Shown here: one piece after another, positions 1-7,864 of the stretch | How the letters are laid out: every line of letters starts with the position of its first letter | How positions within the stretch are numbered: the stretch's first letter is position 1 | NCBI GenBank assembly: GCA_030691295.1 | Contig: JAUYEQ010000670.1 | Coordinates: 1-11,546, forward strand | Direction of reading: 5' to 3' | Source: Bacteroidota bacterium | GTDB lineage: Bacteria; Bacteroidota; Bacteroidia; Bacteroidales; Prolixibacteraceae | DNA: 11,546 bases | Made by a program: the position numbers and the translations under genes | Notes under the pieces: generated by a model | What the model saw: only the letters and a program-made list of their open reading frames with translations | Databases searched by the model: none | Told to the model about the DNA's origin: nothing

Positions 1-257
1 CTAAAAAACCAAACTCAGCAATGCGTAAGGTAGCCAGGGTTAGGTTAACCAATGGCAAAGAAGTAAACGCTTACATTCCCGGAGAAGGACACAATCTTCA
101 GGAACACTCTATTGTATTGGTACGCGGAGGTAGGGTAAAAGACCTTCCGGGAGTTCGTTACCATTTAATTCGTGGTGCTCTGGATACAGCCGGTGTTGAA
201 GGCCGTACTCAAAGACGTTCGAAATACGGTACGAAGAGACCAAAAGTGAAAAAGTAA
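1..257 (+). CDS. rpsL: 30S ribosomal protein S12, 3' part (5' end outside window)
   Basis: S12 sits at the decoding centre of the 30S subunit and influences tRNA selection accuracy. The reading frame is open from the window edge. Codons from base 3 read [15 protein letters not shown], which aligns with E. coli S12 from Lys43 (numbering with Met), so about 42 N-terminal residues lie upstream and the ATG at 21 is internal, not a start. The block [10 protein letters not shown] and the loop [13 protein letters not shown] follow. Both classical streptomycin-resistance positions carry the sensitive lysine: Lys43 at 3-5 and Lys88 at 138-140. Pro91 (147-149) and Asp89 (141-143), the residue methylthiolated by RimO in E. 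coli, are also present. The protein ends KRPKVKK with TAA. It is the first visible gene of the str-type segment and is followed by the longest spacer in the window. Confidence 0.98.
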   Translation, partial: KKPNSAMRKVARVRLTNGKEVNAYIPGEGHNLQEHSIVLVRGGRVKDLPGVRYHLIRGALDTAGVEGRTQRRSKYGTKRPKVKK

Positions 258-289
258 TTTTTCAGTAATTTTTATTAATTGACGTTCTA

Positions 290-372
290 GCTTAGTGGTT
301 TGAGTTGAGTAAAGAGGCCTTAGAGCCGATTGAAGCCCACAAATCGACAGCGAATTTAAGTAACACTAAAGC
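290..372 (+). promoter_or_regulatory. Possible folded leader in the rpsL-rpsG spacer (candidate S7 control site)
   Basis: The 123-base spacer 258-380 is much longer than any other in the window. Bases 290-297 (GCTTAGTG) can pair with 364-372 (CACTAAAGC), giving 8 base pairs with one bulged A and closing 8 bases before the rpsG ATG. Inside it, 327-331 (CGATT) pairs with 342-346 (AATCG); the pairs G325-C351 and C326-G350 can extend this helix across a 3-base bulge. In E. coli, S7 represses its own synthesis by binding the rpsL-rpsG spacer, so a structure here is in the right place. I see no sequence match to the S7 site of 16S rRNA, and stems of this size can occur by chance. The function is an inference from position. 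Confidence 0.35.
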
Positions 373-380
373 ATTTTATA

Positions 381-857
381 ATGAGAAAATCGAAACCAAA
401 GAAGCGGATCATTCTGCCTGATCCAAAGTTCAACGACATTCTGGTTACCCGTTTCGTAAACGACTTAATGTACGACGGAAAGAAATCAATCGCCTATCAA
501 ATCTTCTACGATGCGATGGACATTGTTGGCACGAAAATGAAGGACTCAGAAGTTAGTCCATTGGATGTATTCAAAAAAGCCCTCGAAAAAATTACCCCAC
601 ACGTTGAAGTAAAAAGCAGACGAGTTGGTGGAGCAAATTTCCAGGTTCCTATGGAAATCCGCCCTGAAAGAAAAACTTCAATCTCAGTAAAGAACCTTAT
701 TTTATATTCACGCAAGCGTTCAGGCCGTTCAATGGCTGATAAACTTGCTGCTGAAATCGTTGCTGCGTACAACGAAGAAGGTGGTGCATTCAAAAAAAAG
801 GAAGATACCCACCGTATGGCCGAAGCAAACCGTGCTTTTGCACATTTCCGCTTTTAG
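381..857 (+). CDS. rpsG: 30S ribosomal protein S7
   Basis: S7 is a primary binder of the 3' major domain of 16S rRNA; it starts assembly of the 30S head and lies at the E-site and mRNA exit. The 158-residue protein has the expected basic N-terminal arm (MRKSKPKKR), the helical core, and the beta-hairpin region at about residues 76-98 containing [16 protein letters not shown], then the C-terminal [15 protein letters not shown] typical of the family. The start is the first ATG in frame and gives the usual family length. No Shine-Dalgarno motif precedes it; the leader is AT-rich (GCATTTTATA). The stop is TAG. It lies between rpsL and fusA, as in the canonical str operon, and the spacer before it may carry autoregulatory structure. 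Confidence 0.98.
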   Translation: MRKSKPKKRIILPDPKFNDILVTRFVNDLMYDGKKSIAYQIFYDAMDIVGTKMKDSEVSPLDVFKKALEKITPHVEVKSRRVGGANFQVPMEIRPERKTSISVKNLILYSRKRSGRSMADKLAAEIVAAYNEEGGAFKKKEDTHRMAEANRAFAHFRF

Positions 858-893
858 TTTTTAAGAATAGTTTAGGATAGATATTGGTACAAA

Positions 894-3002
894 ATGGCTA
901 AGGATTTAAGATATACAAGAAACATTGGCATCATGGCACACATCGATGCCGGCAAAACGACCACCTCGGAGCGTATCCTGTTTTATACAGGGATCACTCA
1001 CCGAATTGGCGAAGTGCATGATGGTGCCGCCACAATGGACTGGATGGAACAGGAGCAGGAACGTGGTATTACAATTACCTCTGCTGCAACTACAACATTC
1101 TGGACATACGAAGATATTGAGCATAAAATTAACATCATCGATACACCAGGACACGTTGACTTTACTGTTGAAGTAGAACGCTCATTGCGCGTACTTGACG
1201 GCGCTGTTGCACTTTTCTGCGCTGTTGGAGGTGTTGAGGCCCAATCGGAAACGGTTTGGCGTCAGGCTGAGAAATATGGCGTGCCACGTATCGGTTTCGT
1301 TAATAAAATGGACCGTTCCGGCGCTGATTTCTACAACGTACTTTCGGAAGTAAGAGAAAAATTGGGCGCAAACCCAATCCCAATTACTATTCCAATTGGT
1401 GCGGAAGAAAAGTTTGAGGGAATGGTTGATTTGATCGAAATGAAAGCCATTCGCTGGAAAGACGATGCCACATTGGGAACAACCTATTATATGGAAGAAA
1501 TTCCAGCCGATATGGTTGAAATCTCTGAAGAATACCGTGCAAAACTGGTTGAAGCAGTTGCTGAATTTGACGATGAACTTCTGGAAAAATTCTTCGAAGA
1601 TCCGGAATCAATCACTGTTGAACAGATGTTGACTGTTATCCGCAAAGCTACTATCAGCGGCGCTATCATTCCAATGATGTGTGGTTCAGCATTTAAAAAC
1701 AAAGGTGTTCAGCGTTTGCTCGATGCCGTTTGTTCATTCCTTCCAAGCCCACTTGACAAAGGTGATATTGTAGGAGTTGAATACAACGACACTGAAGAAG
1801 TTATTCGTCATGCCGATGTTAACGAACCTCTTGCAGCTCTTGCATTCAAAATTGCAACCGATCCTTATGTTGGACGTTTGTGTTTCATTCGTGTTTATTC
1901 AGGAAAAATTACCGCCGGCGATACTGTGTTCAATTCAAGAACCGGTAAAAAAGAACGTATTTCCCGTATTTACCAGATGCACTCAAACAAACAAAATGCG
2001 ATTGATGTAATTGAAGCCGGTGATATTTGTGCTGCCGTTGGATTCAAAGATATCCGCACCGGTGATACCTTATCTGATCTTAACAACCCAATTGTTCTTG
2101 AAAGCATGGATTTTCCTGAACCGGTTATCGGGATCGCCATTGAGCCTAAAACTCAGAAGGATCTTGACAAACTGAACATGGGTTTATATAAACTTGCTGA
2201 AGAAGATCCAACTTTTAAAGTAAATACTGATCCTGATTCAGGACAGACTGTTATCCGTGGAATGGGTGAACTTCACCTCGAAATCATTGTTGACCGTCTT
2301 CGCCGTGAATTCAAGGTTGAATGTAACCAGGGAGCTCCCCAGGTTGCCTATAAAGAATGTATCACCAAAATGGTTGAGCTTCGCGAAGTATTCAAGAAGC
2401 AATCCGGAGGTCGTGGTAAATTTGCCGATATCAGTGTTCGTGTTGAACCAGCTGATGAAGGTAAAATCGGACTTCAGTTCATTGATGCTGTGAAGGGTGG
2501 TAATATTCCACGTGAATACATTCCTTCAGTACAAAAAGGATTTGAATCTGCATTGCTGAACGGACCGTTGGCCGGATTTAACATTGATAGCTTAAAAGTT
2601 ACCCTGCTCGATGGAAGTTTCCACGCAGTTGACTCCGATCAGCTTTCATTTGAAATCTGCGCACGTCAGGCATTTAAGAATGCTGCCGGAAAAGCAGGTC
2701 CACGTTTGCTCGAACCTATCATGAAATGCGAAATTGTTACTCCTGAAGAATACATGGGTGACATCATCGGCGACTTAAACCGTCGTCGCGGGCATATCGA
2801 AGGTATGGAAGAAAAAGCAGGTGCCCGTGTAATTAAAGCATTGGTTCCACTCTCTGAATTATTCGGATATGTAACTACACTCCGGACATTGTCTTCAGGC
2901 CGTGCGACATCGTCGATGGAATTTGCAAAATATGTTGAGTTACCAAAATTACTCGCGGTTAAAGTTCTCGATGATTTAAAAGGTAGAACAGACTTATTAT
3001 AA
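894..3002 (+). CDS. fusA: Elongation factor G (EF-G), translocation GTPase
   Basis: EF-G is the cytoplasmic GTPase that drives tRNA-mRNA translocation and, with RRF, ribosome recycling. All G-domain motifs are intact in the 702-residue protein: G1 AHIDAGKT (15-22), G2 RGIT (57-60), G3 DTPGH (83-87) with catalytic His87, G4 NKMD (137-140), and G5 GSAFK (264-268). Domains II to V follow: the beta-barrel domain II from about residue 290, MGELHLE in domain III, the tRNA-mimicking domain IV, and the C-terminal domain V with [14 protein letters not shown]. The length is normal for canonical EF-G. The start follows an A-rich leader (GGTACAAA) without Shine-Dalgarno. The location inside the ribosomal cluster marks it as the housekeeping copy; Bacteroidota may carry other EF-G paralogues elsewhere. 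No tuf gene follows; rpsJ comes next after 39 bases. Confidence 0.99.
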   Translation: MAKDLRYTRNIGIMAHIDAGKTTTSERILFYTGITHRIGEVHDGAATMDWMEQEQERGITITSAATTTFWTYEDIEHKINIIDTPGHVDFTVEVERSLRVLDGAVALFCAVGGVEAQSETVWRQAEKYGVPRIGFVNKMDRSGADFYNVLSEVREKLGANPIPITIPIGAEEKFEGMVDLIEMKAIRWKDDATLGTTYYMEEIPADMVEISEEYRAKLVEAVAEFDDELLEKFFEDPESITVEQMLTVIRKATISGAIIPMMCGSAFKNKGVQRLLDAVCSFLPSPLDKGDIVGVEYNDTEEVIRHADVNEPLAALAFKIATDPYVGRLCFIRVYSGKITAGDTVFNSRTGKKERISRIYQMHSNKQNAIDVIEAGDICAAVGFKDIRTGDTLSDLNNPIVLESMDFPEPVIGIAIEPKTQKDLDKLNMGLYKLAEEDPTFKVNTDPDSGQTVIRGMGELHLEIIVDRLRREFKVECNQGAPQVAYKECITKMVELREVFKKQSGGRGKFADISVRVEPADEGKIGLQFIDAVKGGNIPREYIPSVQKGFESALLNGPLAGFNIDSLKVTLLDGSFHAVDSDQLSFEICARQAFKNAAGKAGPRLLEPIMKCEIVTPEEYMGDIIGDLNRRRGHIEGMEEKAGARVIKALVPLSELFGYVTTLRTLSSGRATSSMEFAKYVELPKLLAVKVLDDLKGRTDLL

Positions 3003-3013
3003 TTATAAACTGT

Positions 3014-3034
3014 ATTATTATTATTATTATTATT
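3014..3034 (+). repeat. Trinucleotide microsatellite (ATT)7
   Basis: Seven perfect tandem ATT units fill more than half of the 39-base fusA-rpsJ spacer and end 7 bases before the rpsJ ATG. The tract is non-coding on the plus strand, so length changes would alter the rpsJ leader without shifting any frame. It is pure A/T and would keep the ribosome-binding region unstructured, which suits initiation without Shine-Dalgarno. Whether the copy number varies between strains cannot be judged from one sequence. Confidence 0.9.
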
Positions 3035-3041
3035 TCTCATT

Positions 3042-3347
3042 ATGAGTCAAAAGATCAGAATTAAGCTGAAATCGTATGATCACAACTTAGTTGACAAGTC
3101 GGCTGAAAAGATCGTAAAAACAGTAAAGACTACAGGTGCAGTAGTAAGCGGACCAATTCCACTTCCAACCCACAAACGTATTTTTACTGTATTGCGTTCA
3201 ACCTTTGTAAATAAAAAATCAAGGGAACAATTCGAGCTGTCATCTTACAAACGTTTGATCGACATTTACAGTTCAACAGCAAAAACAATCGACGCCTTAA
3301 TGAAGCTTGAATTACCAAGTGGTGTTGAAGTAGAAATCAAAGTTTGA
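3042..3347 (+). CDS. rpsJ: 30S ribosomal protein S10
   Basis: S10 is a 30S head protein; with NusB it also forms part of the transcription antitermination complex in many bacteria. The 101-residue protein shows the S10 core: the N-terminal strand [10 protein letters not shown], the segment [17 protein letters not shown] (about residues 46-62) in the extended loop that reaches into the 30S head, and the C-terminal strand [12 protein letters not shown]. The loop has normal length; its FTVL motif includes the valine that corresponds to a known tigecycline-susceptibility position. It opens the S10-type segment. The leader is an (ATT)7 tract without Shine-Dalgarno. Translation ends in tandem in-frame stops, TGA then TAA. 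The short spacer leaves no room for an E. coli-type L4-responsive S10 leader. Confidence 0.98.
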   Translation: MSQKIRIKLKSYDHNLVDKSAEKIVKTVKTTGAVVSGPIPLPTHKRIFTVLRSTFVNKKSREQFELSSYKRLIDIYSSTAKTIDALMKLELPSGVEVEIKV

Positions 3348-3368
3348 TAACCTGTAAAAAACAAAAAA

Positions 3369-3986
3369 ATGGCAGGATTAATCGGTAAAAAAATCGGAAT
3401 GACTTCCGTATTCAGTGTTGAGGGGAAAAACATCCCATGCACTGTAATCCAGGCCGGACCTTGTGTGGTTACACAAGTGAAATCGGTGGAAACTGACGGC
3501 TATGTGGCTGTTCAGTTGGGGTATGATGACAAAAAGGAAAAGCATACCAACAAATGTGAATTGGGTCATTTTAAAAAGGCCGGAACAGAACCAAAACGCA
3601 GACTTATTGAGTTTAAAGAACTTGAAGGTGAGTTTAAAACTGGTGACATCGTCGGTGTTGATACAATCAATGAAGAAGGTTGGGTCGATGTTCAGGGTGT
3701 AACCAAAGGTAAAGGATTCCAGGGTGTTGTAAAACGTCACGGTTTCGCCGGTGTTGGTGATGCCACACATGGTCAGCACAATCGTCTCAGAGCTCCTGGT
3801 TCTGTTGGTGCATCTTCTTATCCTTCTCGTGTATTCCCCGGAATGCGCATGGCTGGACGCGATGGCAATGACAACGTAACGATTCAGAACCTAAAGGTTT
3901 TGAAAGTAATTCCGGAGTCAAATTTATTGATAGTTAAAGGATCAATTCCTGGATGCAAAGGTTCATACGTAATTATTTATCAGTAA
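3369..3986 (+). CDS. rplC: 50S ribosomal protein L3
   Basis: L3 starts 50S assembly by binding near the 3' end of 23S rRNA and sends a loop to the peptidyl-transferase centre. The 205-residue protein begins [15 protein letters not shown], typical of L3, and has the globular beta-barrel followed by the long central extension at about residues 125-165 ([19 protein letters not shown], then [13 protein letters not shown]). In E. coli the matching GSIGQ motif carries a glutamine methylated by PrmB; here it reads GSVGA, so that site is absent, which fits what I recall of Bacteroidota L3. The start follows an A-rich leader (AAAAAACAAAAAA). The TAA stop shares one base with the rplD start, suggesting coupled translation of the two proteins. 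Confidence 0.98.
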   Translation: MAGLIGKKIGMTSVFSVEGKNIPCTVIQAGPCVVTQVKSVETDGYVAVQLGYDDKKEKHTNKCELGHFKKAGTEPKRRLIEFKELEGEFKTGDIVGVDTINEEGWVDVQGVTKGKGFQGVVKRHGFAGVGDATHGQHNRLRAPGSVGASSYPSRVFPGMRMAGRDGNDNVTIQNLKVLKVIPESNLLIVKGSIPGCKGSYVIIYQ

Positions 3987-4615
3987 TGGAAATAAAAGTA
4001 ATAAATACAGCAGGACAGGAAACCGGAAGAACTGTTATTTTAGACGAACAAATTTTCGGTATTGAGCCCAATGACCACGCCATTTATTTGGATGTGAAAC
4101 AAATTCTGGCGAACAAAAGACAAGGAACCCACAGTTCGAAAGAACGTGCTGATATTTCTGGTAGTACCAGAAAGCTAAAAAAGCAAAAGGGAACCGGTAC
4201 AGCCAGGGCAGGTAGTGTTAAATCACCCGTATTCCGTGGGGGAGGCCGTGTATTCGGACCACGTCCGAGAAGCTACGATTTCAAATTGAACAAGAAGGTG
4301 AAAGCCCTTGCCCGTAAATCAGCTTTAAGCTACAAAGCCCTTGAGGAATCTATTCTGGTAGTTGAGGATTTCAGTTTTGAAACTCCAAAAACACGCGAAA
4401 TGGTACAAATCAGTAATAATCTGAAAATTAATGATAATAAGTCCCTTTTCGTACTGGCAGAAGAAAATAAAAATATATATTTGTCCTCCAGAAATTTAGA
4501 GCGCATTTCTGTTACAACTGCCTCAGAATTAAATACATATCAAATTCTGAACGCAAAAAAAGTAATCGTTTTGGAAAGTTCTATTAGTAAGATTGAAGAA
4601 TTGTTTAAGATTTAA
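3986..4615 (+). CDS. rplD: 50S ribosomal protein L4
   Basis: L4 binds domain I of 23S rRNA and extends a loop into the nascent peptide tunnel at the macrolide constriction. In E. coli it also represses the S10 operon. I chose the ATG at 3986 ([10 protein letters not shown], 209 residues) rather than an in-frame ATG at 3953: the later start overlaps the rplC stop as TAATG and matches the family N terminus, whereas the earlier one would add 11 residues coded inside rplC. The family block [13 protein letters not shown] lies at 27-39. The tunnel loop (about 43-98) includes [17 protein letters not shown] and [13 protein letters not shown], with no insertion or deletion visible. [15 protein letters not shown] (103-117) follows. 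The short spacer before rpsJ gives no sign of an L4-binding leader there. Confidence 0.97.
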   Translation: MEIKVINTAGQETGRTVILDEQIFGIEPNDHAIYLDVKQILANKRQGTHSSKERADISGSTRKLKKQKGTGTARAGSVKSPVFRGGGRVFGPRPRSYDFKLNKKVKALARKSALSYKALEESILVVEDFSFETPKTREMVQISNNLKINDNKSLFVLAEENKNIYLSSRNLERISVTTASELNTYQILNAKKVIVLESSISKIEELFKI

Positions 4616-4626
4616 AAGGCTTGAAA

Positions 4627-4917
4627 ATGGAAATTTTAATAAAACCGATCGTTACCGAAAAAATGACAGGTCAGGCCGAAGGTCTTAACCGCTACGGCTT
4701 TATCGTCAATCGGAGCGCCAATAAATTGCAAATTCGAAAAGCCATTGAAGGTTTATACAATGTTTCAGTGGAATCAGTAAACACATTGATTAACGGTGGT
4801 AAACGGAAATCACGTTTTACCAAAGCCGGTGTAATCTCTGGAAGTACTGGAATGAGCAAAAAAGCTATTGTAACAATAGCAAAAGGTCAGAGTATTGATT
4901 TTTACAGTAATATATAA
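4627..4917 (+). CDS. rplW: 50S ribosomal protein L23
   Basis: L23 borders the polypeptide tunnel exit and is the docking point for trigger factor and SRP. The protein is 96 residues from the ATG at 4627 (MEILIKPIVTEKM), the usual family N terminus and length. A TTG two codons upstream (4621) is in frame but would only add two residues with no family support. Visible motifs are KPIVTEK near the start, NRYGFIVNRSANKLQIRKA, which is the strand-helix unit bearing the exposed chaperone-docking surface, and the ending SIDFYSNI. The tail, unlike E. coli L23, is as I remember it in Bacteroidota. It lies 11 bases after rplD and 6 bases before rplB. The stop TAA is followed directly by an in-frame TAG. 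Confidence 0.97.
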   Translation: MEILIKPIVTEKMTGQAEGLNRYGFIVNRSANKLQIRKAIEGLYNVSVESVNTLINGGKRKSRFTKAGVISGSTGMSKKAIVTIAKGQSIDFYSNI

Positions 4918-4923
4918 TAGAAA

Positions 4924-5748
4924 ATGGCAGTAAGAAAATTAAATCCAGTTACTCCGGGTCAAAGGCACAAGATTATCGGTGCGTTTGATACTATTACTGC
5001 ATCTACACCTGAGAAGTCATTGTTGAAGCCTATGACGAGATCTGGCGGTCGTAACAGCCAGGGTCGCATGACAATGAGGTATATAGGTGGTGGCCACAAA
5101 CGCAAATACCGTTTTATCGACTTTAAAAGAGATAAAGATGGCATTGCCGCTGTTGTAGATTCTATTCAGTATGATCCAAACCGTACCTCTCGTATCGCAT
5201 TGTTGGTTTATCCCGACGGTGAGAAAAGGTATATGCTTGCTCCCAACGGATTAAAAGTTGGTCAGAAAGTTGAGACGGGTACAGGTGTGGCTCCTGAAAT
5301 AGGGAATACATTACCACTATCAGATATTCCTCTTGGAACATTGGTTCACAACATTGAGCTTCATCCCAGTCAGGGAGGTGTGATGGCTCGTAGTGCCGGA
5401 ACGTACGCTCAGTTAACTTCGAGAGAAGGAAAGTATGCTATCGTGAAATTGCCTTCAGGCGAATCCAGAATGGTGCTTGTAACTTGTCGTGCTACAGTAG
5501 GTATCGTTGGTAATACCGAACACAACCTTGAAAGATCGGGTAAAGCAGGTCGCTCAAGATGGTTAGGTAGAAGACCTCGTGTAAGAGGTGTAGCTATGAA
5601 CCCGGTCGATCACCCGATGGGTGGTGGCGAAGGTCGTTCTTCAGGTGGACATCCACGTTCACGCAAAGGCTTGTTGGCAAAAGGCTTCAAGACCCGTTCA
5701 CTGAAGAAAGCTTCTAACAGGTATATTGTAGAAAAACGCAAGAAATAA
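4924..5748 (+). CDS. rplB: 50S ribosomal protein L2
   Basis: L2 is a highly conserved primary 23S rRNA binder needed for subunit association and for peptidyl-transferase activity. The 274-residue protein has the RNA-binding region with [20 protein letters not shown] and [10 protein letters not shown] near residues 40-68, the SH3-like and OB-like beta domains, and the C-terminal block [19 protein letters not shown]. His230 (E. coli His229 without Met) is retained in VDHP. The second histidine of E. coli DHPHGGG is Met here, and the tail reads [10 protein letters not shown], both as remembered for Bacteroidota. The start ATG follows ATAATAGAAA, without Shine-Dalgarno. A 16-base spacer carrying a strong Shine-Dalgarno motif leads to rpsS. 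Confidence 0.98.
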   Translation: MAVRKLNPVTPGQRHKIIGAFDTITASTPEKSLLKPMTRSGGRNSQGRMTMRYIGGGHKRKYRFIDFKRDKDGIAAVVDSIQYDPNRTSRIALLVYPDGEKRYMLAPNGLKVGQKVETGTGVAPEIGNTLPLSDIPLGTLVHNIELHPSQGGVMARSAGTYAQLTSREGKYAIVKLPSGESRMVLVTCRATVGIVGNTEHNLERSGKAGRSRWLGRRPRVRGVAMNPVDHPMGGGEGRSSGGHPRSRKGLLAKGFKTRSLKKASNRYIVEKRKK

Positions 5749-5752
5749 TTAA

Positions 5753-5758
5753 AAGGAG
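5753..5758 (+). promoter_or_regulatory. Strong Shine-Dalgarno motif before rpsS
   Basis: AAGGAG lies 6 bases upstream of the rpsS ATG at 5765. This matches the standard anti-Shine-Dalgarno end of 16S rRNA at good spacing. Most starts in this window have no such motif. Bases 5750-5756 (TAAAAGG) could pair with 5789-5795 (CCTTTTA) inside the rpsS coding start and mask the site, although that 7-pair helix spans a 32-base loop and may be chance. Confidence 0.75.
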
Positions 5759-5764
5759 AACAAT

Positions 5765-6031
5765 ATGAGTCGTTCATTAAAAAAAGGGCCTTTTATCGAT
5801 TTCAAACTCGAACGTAAAGTTTTAGTTCTGAATGAAACCAACAAAAAGTCTGTTATCAAGACTTGGGCCAGAGCATCAGTAATTTCTCCTGACTTTGTAG
5901 GGCATACCATCGCAGTTCACAACGGAAATAAATTCATTCCCGTTTATGTAACTGAAAACATGGTGGGTCATAAATTTGGTGAATTTGCACCTACAAGAAC
6001 CTTCAGGGGTCATTCCAAAGGTAAAAAATAA
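5765..6031 (+). CDS. rpsS: 30S ribosomal protein S19
   Basis: S19 is a 30S head protein that pairs with S13 near the A site and contributes to intersubunit bridge B1. The protein has 88 residues, close to the usual 88-92. It opens with [15 protein letters not shown], the S19 hallmark, and has the core [22 protein letters not shown] and the C-terminal RNA-binding signature [16 protein letters not shown]. The start is fixed by the conserved N terminus and by the AAGGAG motif 6 bases upstream. It lies between rplB and rplV, the standard S10-operon order. Nothing in the protein is unusual; its well-formed ribosome-binding site in this otherwise motif-poor cluster is the notable point. Confidence 0.98.
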   Translation: MSRSLKKGPFIDFKLERKVLVLNETNKKSVIKTWARASVISPDFVGHTIAVHNGNKFIPVYVTENMVGHKFGEFAPTRTFRGHSKGKK

Positions 6032-6055
6032 GGCTAAGATTTAAAGAAATTCACG

Positions 6056-6469
6056 ATGGGTGCTAGAAAAAGAAATAGTGCAAACGAACTAAAGGAAGCT
6101 AAGAAACAGCTGTATTTTGCTGTTTTGAAGAATTGTCCTACTTCACCGCGAAAAATGAGGCTTGTAGCCGATATGGTACGCGGAATGGAAGTGAACAGAG
6201 CTCTTGATGTACTTAAGTTTTCGTCCAAGGAATCTTCGCGCAGACTAGAAAAATTAGTCATGTCGGCCATTGCAAACTGGCAGGCAAAAAACGAAGGAAG
6301 CCGCTTGGAAGAAAGCAATTTGTATGTGAAAAATATTTCTGTTGATTCAGGAAGAATACTTAAAAGACTGCGCCCTGCACCACAGGGACGTGCACACAGG
6401 ATCAAAAAAAGATCCAATCATGTGACTGTTAGTCTTGATAGTTTAACCATAGTTAAAGAAACTGAATAA
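6056..6469 (+). CDS. rplV: 50S ribosomal protein L22
   Basis: L22 contacts all six domains of 23S rRNA and lines the nascent peptide tunnel with a long beta-hairpin. The protein is 137 residues, longer than the 110 of E. coli because of N- and C-terminal extensions ([18 protein letters not shown] at the start), as expected for Bacteroidota. The core [17 protein letters not shown] is at 27-43, and the tunnel hairpin is about 90-116. The hairpin segment [19 protein letters not shown] has the same length as E. coli PSMKRIMPRAKGRADRI, so the deletion type linked to erythromycin resistance is absent. The start ATG follows AAGAAATTCACG, with no Shine-Dalgarno, 24 bases after rpsS. The stop TAA is followed by a short AT-rich spacer to rpsC. 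Confidence 0.97.
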   Translation: MGARKRNSANELKEAKKQLYFAVLKNCPTSPRKMRLVADMVRGMEVNRALDVLKFSSKESSRRLEKLVMSAIANWQAKNEGSRLEESNLYVKNISVDSGRILKRLRPAPQGRAHRIKKRSNHVTVSLDSLTIVKETE

Positions 6470-6479
6470 ATAATAATAC

Positions 6480-7196
6480 ATGGGACAAAAAGTTAATCCA
6501 ATCGCTAATCGTTTAGGGATCATCAAAGGATGGGATTCCAATTGGTTCGGTGGAAACAACTATGGTGATAAGCTCGTGGAAGACTTCAAAATCAGGGAGT
6601 ACCTGAATGCCCGTCTGGCAAAAGCAAGTATCTCCAAGATTATCATTGAACGTACACTTAAACTTATTACCATCACTGTTCACACCTCAAGGCCCGGTAT
6701 TATTATTGGCAAAGGTGGTCAGGAAGTTGATAAGCTGAAAGAAGAGTTGAAAAAGATCACCAACAAAGAAGTTCAGATCAATATTTTTGAAATTAAACGT
6801 CCGGAACTGGATGCCCAGATCGTAGCCGTTAACATTGCACGTCAGATTGAAGGTAAAATTGCCTACCGTCGTGCCACCAAAATGGCTATCGCTTCAACCA
6901 TGAGAATGGGAGCACAAGGGATCAAGATTCAGGTATCAGGCCGTTTGAACGGCGCCGAAATGGCACGTTCAGAAATGTACAAAGATGGTCGTACTCCTTT
7001 GCATACTCTGAGAGCTGATATAGATTATGCGCTTGCAGAAGCCCTTACCAAAACCGGCTTGCTCGGTGTGAAAGTTTGGATCTGTAAAGGCGAAATTTAT
7101 GGAAAGCGTGACCTTTCACCAAACCTTGGCCAGAAACCTGGTCGTCCGGCAGTTGGTGCACCAAAAGGGAACGGATTTAAGAAAAGAAAAAAATAA
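6480..7196 (+). CDS. rpsC: 30S ribosomal protein S3
   Basis: S3 forms part of the mRNA entry tunnel of the 30S subunit and contributes to mRNA helicase activity and decoding. The 238-residue protein starts [14 protein letters not shown], the conserved S3 N terminus. A KH domain follows, with the GXXG loop GKGG at 77-80 inside [17 protein letters not shown]. The C-terminal S3 domain contains [19 protein letters not shown] and the strand [10 protein letters not shown]. The basic tail ends GNGFKKRKK. The length is normal. The spacer before it is 10 bases of AT-rich sequence without Shine-Dalgarno. It is followed after 28 bases by rplP, the usual partner in the S10 operon. Confidence 0.98.
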   Translation: MGQKVNPIANRLGIIKGWDSNWFGGNNYGDKLVEDFKIREYLNARLAKASISKIIIERTLKLITITVHTSRPGIIIGKGGQEVDKLKEELKKITNKEVQINIFEIKRPELDAQIVAVNIARQIEGKIAYRRATKMAIASTMRMGAQGIKIQVSGRLNGAEMARSEMYKDGRTPLHTLRADIDYALAEALTKTGLLGVKVWICKGEIYGKRDLSPNLGQKPGRPAVGAPKGNGFKKRKK

Positions 7197-7224
7197 AGTG
7201 TAAACCTTTCAGAAGTAAAGAAGG

Positions 7225-7659
7225 ATGTTACAACCGAAAAAGACAAAATTCAGAAGAGTACAAAAGGGAAAAATGAAAGGACTGGCCCAAAGGGGTAACC
7301 AGTTGGCATTTGGATCTTTCGGTATAAAATCGTTGGAAGAGACTTGGTTAACCGGGCGCCAGATTGAGGCTGCCAGGGTTGCGGTAACCCGTCACATGCA
7401 ACGTCAGGGTCAAATTTGGATCCGGATTTTTCCCGACAAACCGATTACTAAAAAACCCGCTGAGGTACGTATGGGTAAAGGTAAAGGTGCCCCGGAAGCA
7501 TTTGTTGCTCCGATCACACCAGGTAGAATATTGATTGAAGCAGATGGAGTTACCTATGAGGTTGCAAAGGAAGCACTTCGTTTAGCTGCACAAAAACTAC
7601 CGGTTACTACTAAGTTTATTGTAAGACGTGATTATGTCGAAACTGAAATCGCAGAATAA
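7225..7659 (+). CDS. rplP: 50S ribosomal protein L16
   Basis: L16 is a late-assembly 50S protein at the A-site side that organises the peptidyl-transferase region and tRNA accommodation. The 144-residue protein begins [21 protein letters not shown]. It contains GSFGIKSLE, the loop [11 protein letters not shown] (81-91) and the C-terminal [15 protein letters not shown]. Arg82 in VRMGKGKG corresponds to the arginine hydroxylated by YcfD (RoxA) in E. coli; whether it is modified here is unknown. An AAGG lies directly against the ATG, too close to act as a normal Shine-Dalgarno, so the start rests on the conserved N terminus. The TAA stop overlaps the rpmC ATG by one base (TAATG), suggesting coupling. 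Confidence 0.98.
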   Translation: MLQPKKTKFRRVQKGKMKGLAQRGNQLAFGSFGIKSLEETWLTGRQIEAARVAVTRHMQRQGQIWIRIFPDKPITKKPAEVRMGKGKGAPEAFVAPITPGRILIEADGVTYEVAKEALRLAAQKLPVTTKFIVRRDYVETEIAE

Positions 7660-7862
7660 TGAAAACATCAGAAATTAAAGAGTTATCAAACGCGGAGGTC
7701 GTGGAAAGAATCCAGACCGATCAGGATTCCTTATTACGTATGAAAATGAACCATGCAATTTCTCCACTCGATAATCCACAGGTAATCGTGGGTGTGAGAA
7801 GGAATATTGCACGACTAAAAACCATTCTACGTCAAAGGGAAATTAACGCAAAACAGAGTTAG
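7659..7862 (+). CDS. rpmC: 50S ribosomal protein L29
   Basis: L29 is a small two-helix protein at the tunnel exit beside L23, near the trigger factor and SRP contact area. The 67 residues match the family size (about 63-70). The N-terminal [18 protein letters not shown] forms the first helix, a loop SPLDNPQVI follows, and the second helix carries the signature [16 protein letters not shown]. The start is fixed by the one-base overlap with the rplP stop and by the conserved MKTSEIKEL beginning. The stop is TAG, and the rpsQ ATG begins 2 bases later. Being between rplP and rpsQ is the invariant context for rpmC. Confidence 0.97.
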   Translation: MKTSEIKELSNAEVVERIQTDQDSLLRMKMNHAISPLDNPQVIVGVRRNIARLKTILRQREINAKQS

Positions 7863-7864
7863 TA

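Noticed and set aside
279-302. Possible Bacteroidota-type promoter (TTG at 279-281, TTTG at 299-302) in the rpsL-rpsG spacer
   Set aside because: The -7 consensus TAnnTTTG is not met: TA and TTTG are separated by four bases instead of two, and the spacing to the -33 element is poor.
311-322. AGGCCT palindrome as a terminator stem
   Set aside because: A 6-base palindrome without loop or following T-run does not form an intrinsic terminator, and rpsG must be transcribed through it.
2666-3040. 124-codon minus-strand open frame beginning MRNNNNNNN
   Set aside because: It lies antisense to the fusA end, and its asparagine run is just the (ATT)7 repeat read in reverse. It has no recognisable family or leader.
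3378-3779. 133-codon minus-strand open frame inside rplC
   Set aside because: It is fully antisense to a well-supported L3 gene, has no recognisable motifs, and no ribosome-binding context.
3953-3985. Earlier in-frame ATG for rplD
   Set aside because: It lies within rplC and would add 11 residues ([11 protein letters not shown]) not seen in the L4 family; the TAATG start at 3986 fits better.
4621-4626. TTG start for rplW
   Set aside because: It would add two residues only; ATG at 4627 matches the family N terminus and 96-residue length.
6034-6417. 127-codon minus-strand open frame over rplV
   Set aside because: It is a mirror of the L22 coding sequence; its serine/leucine/phenylalanine-rich composition is typical of antisense reading of lysine- and glutamate-rich ribosomal genes.
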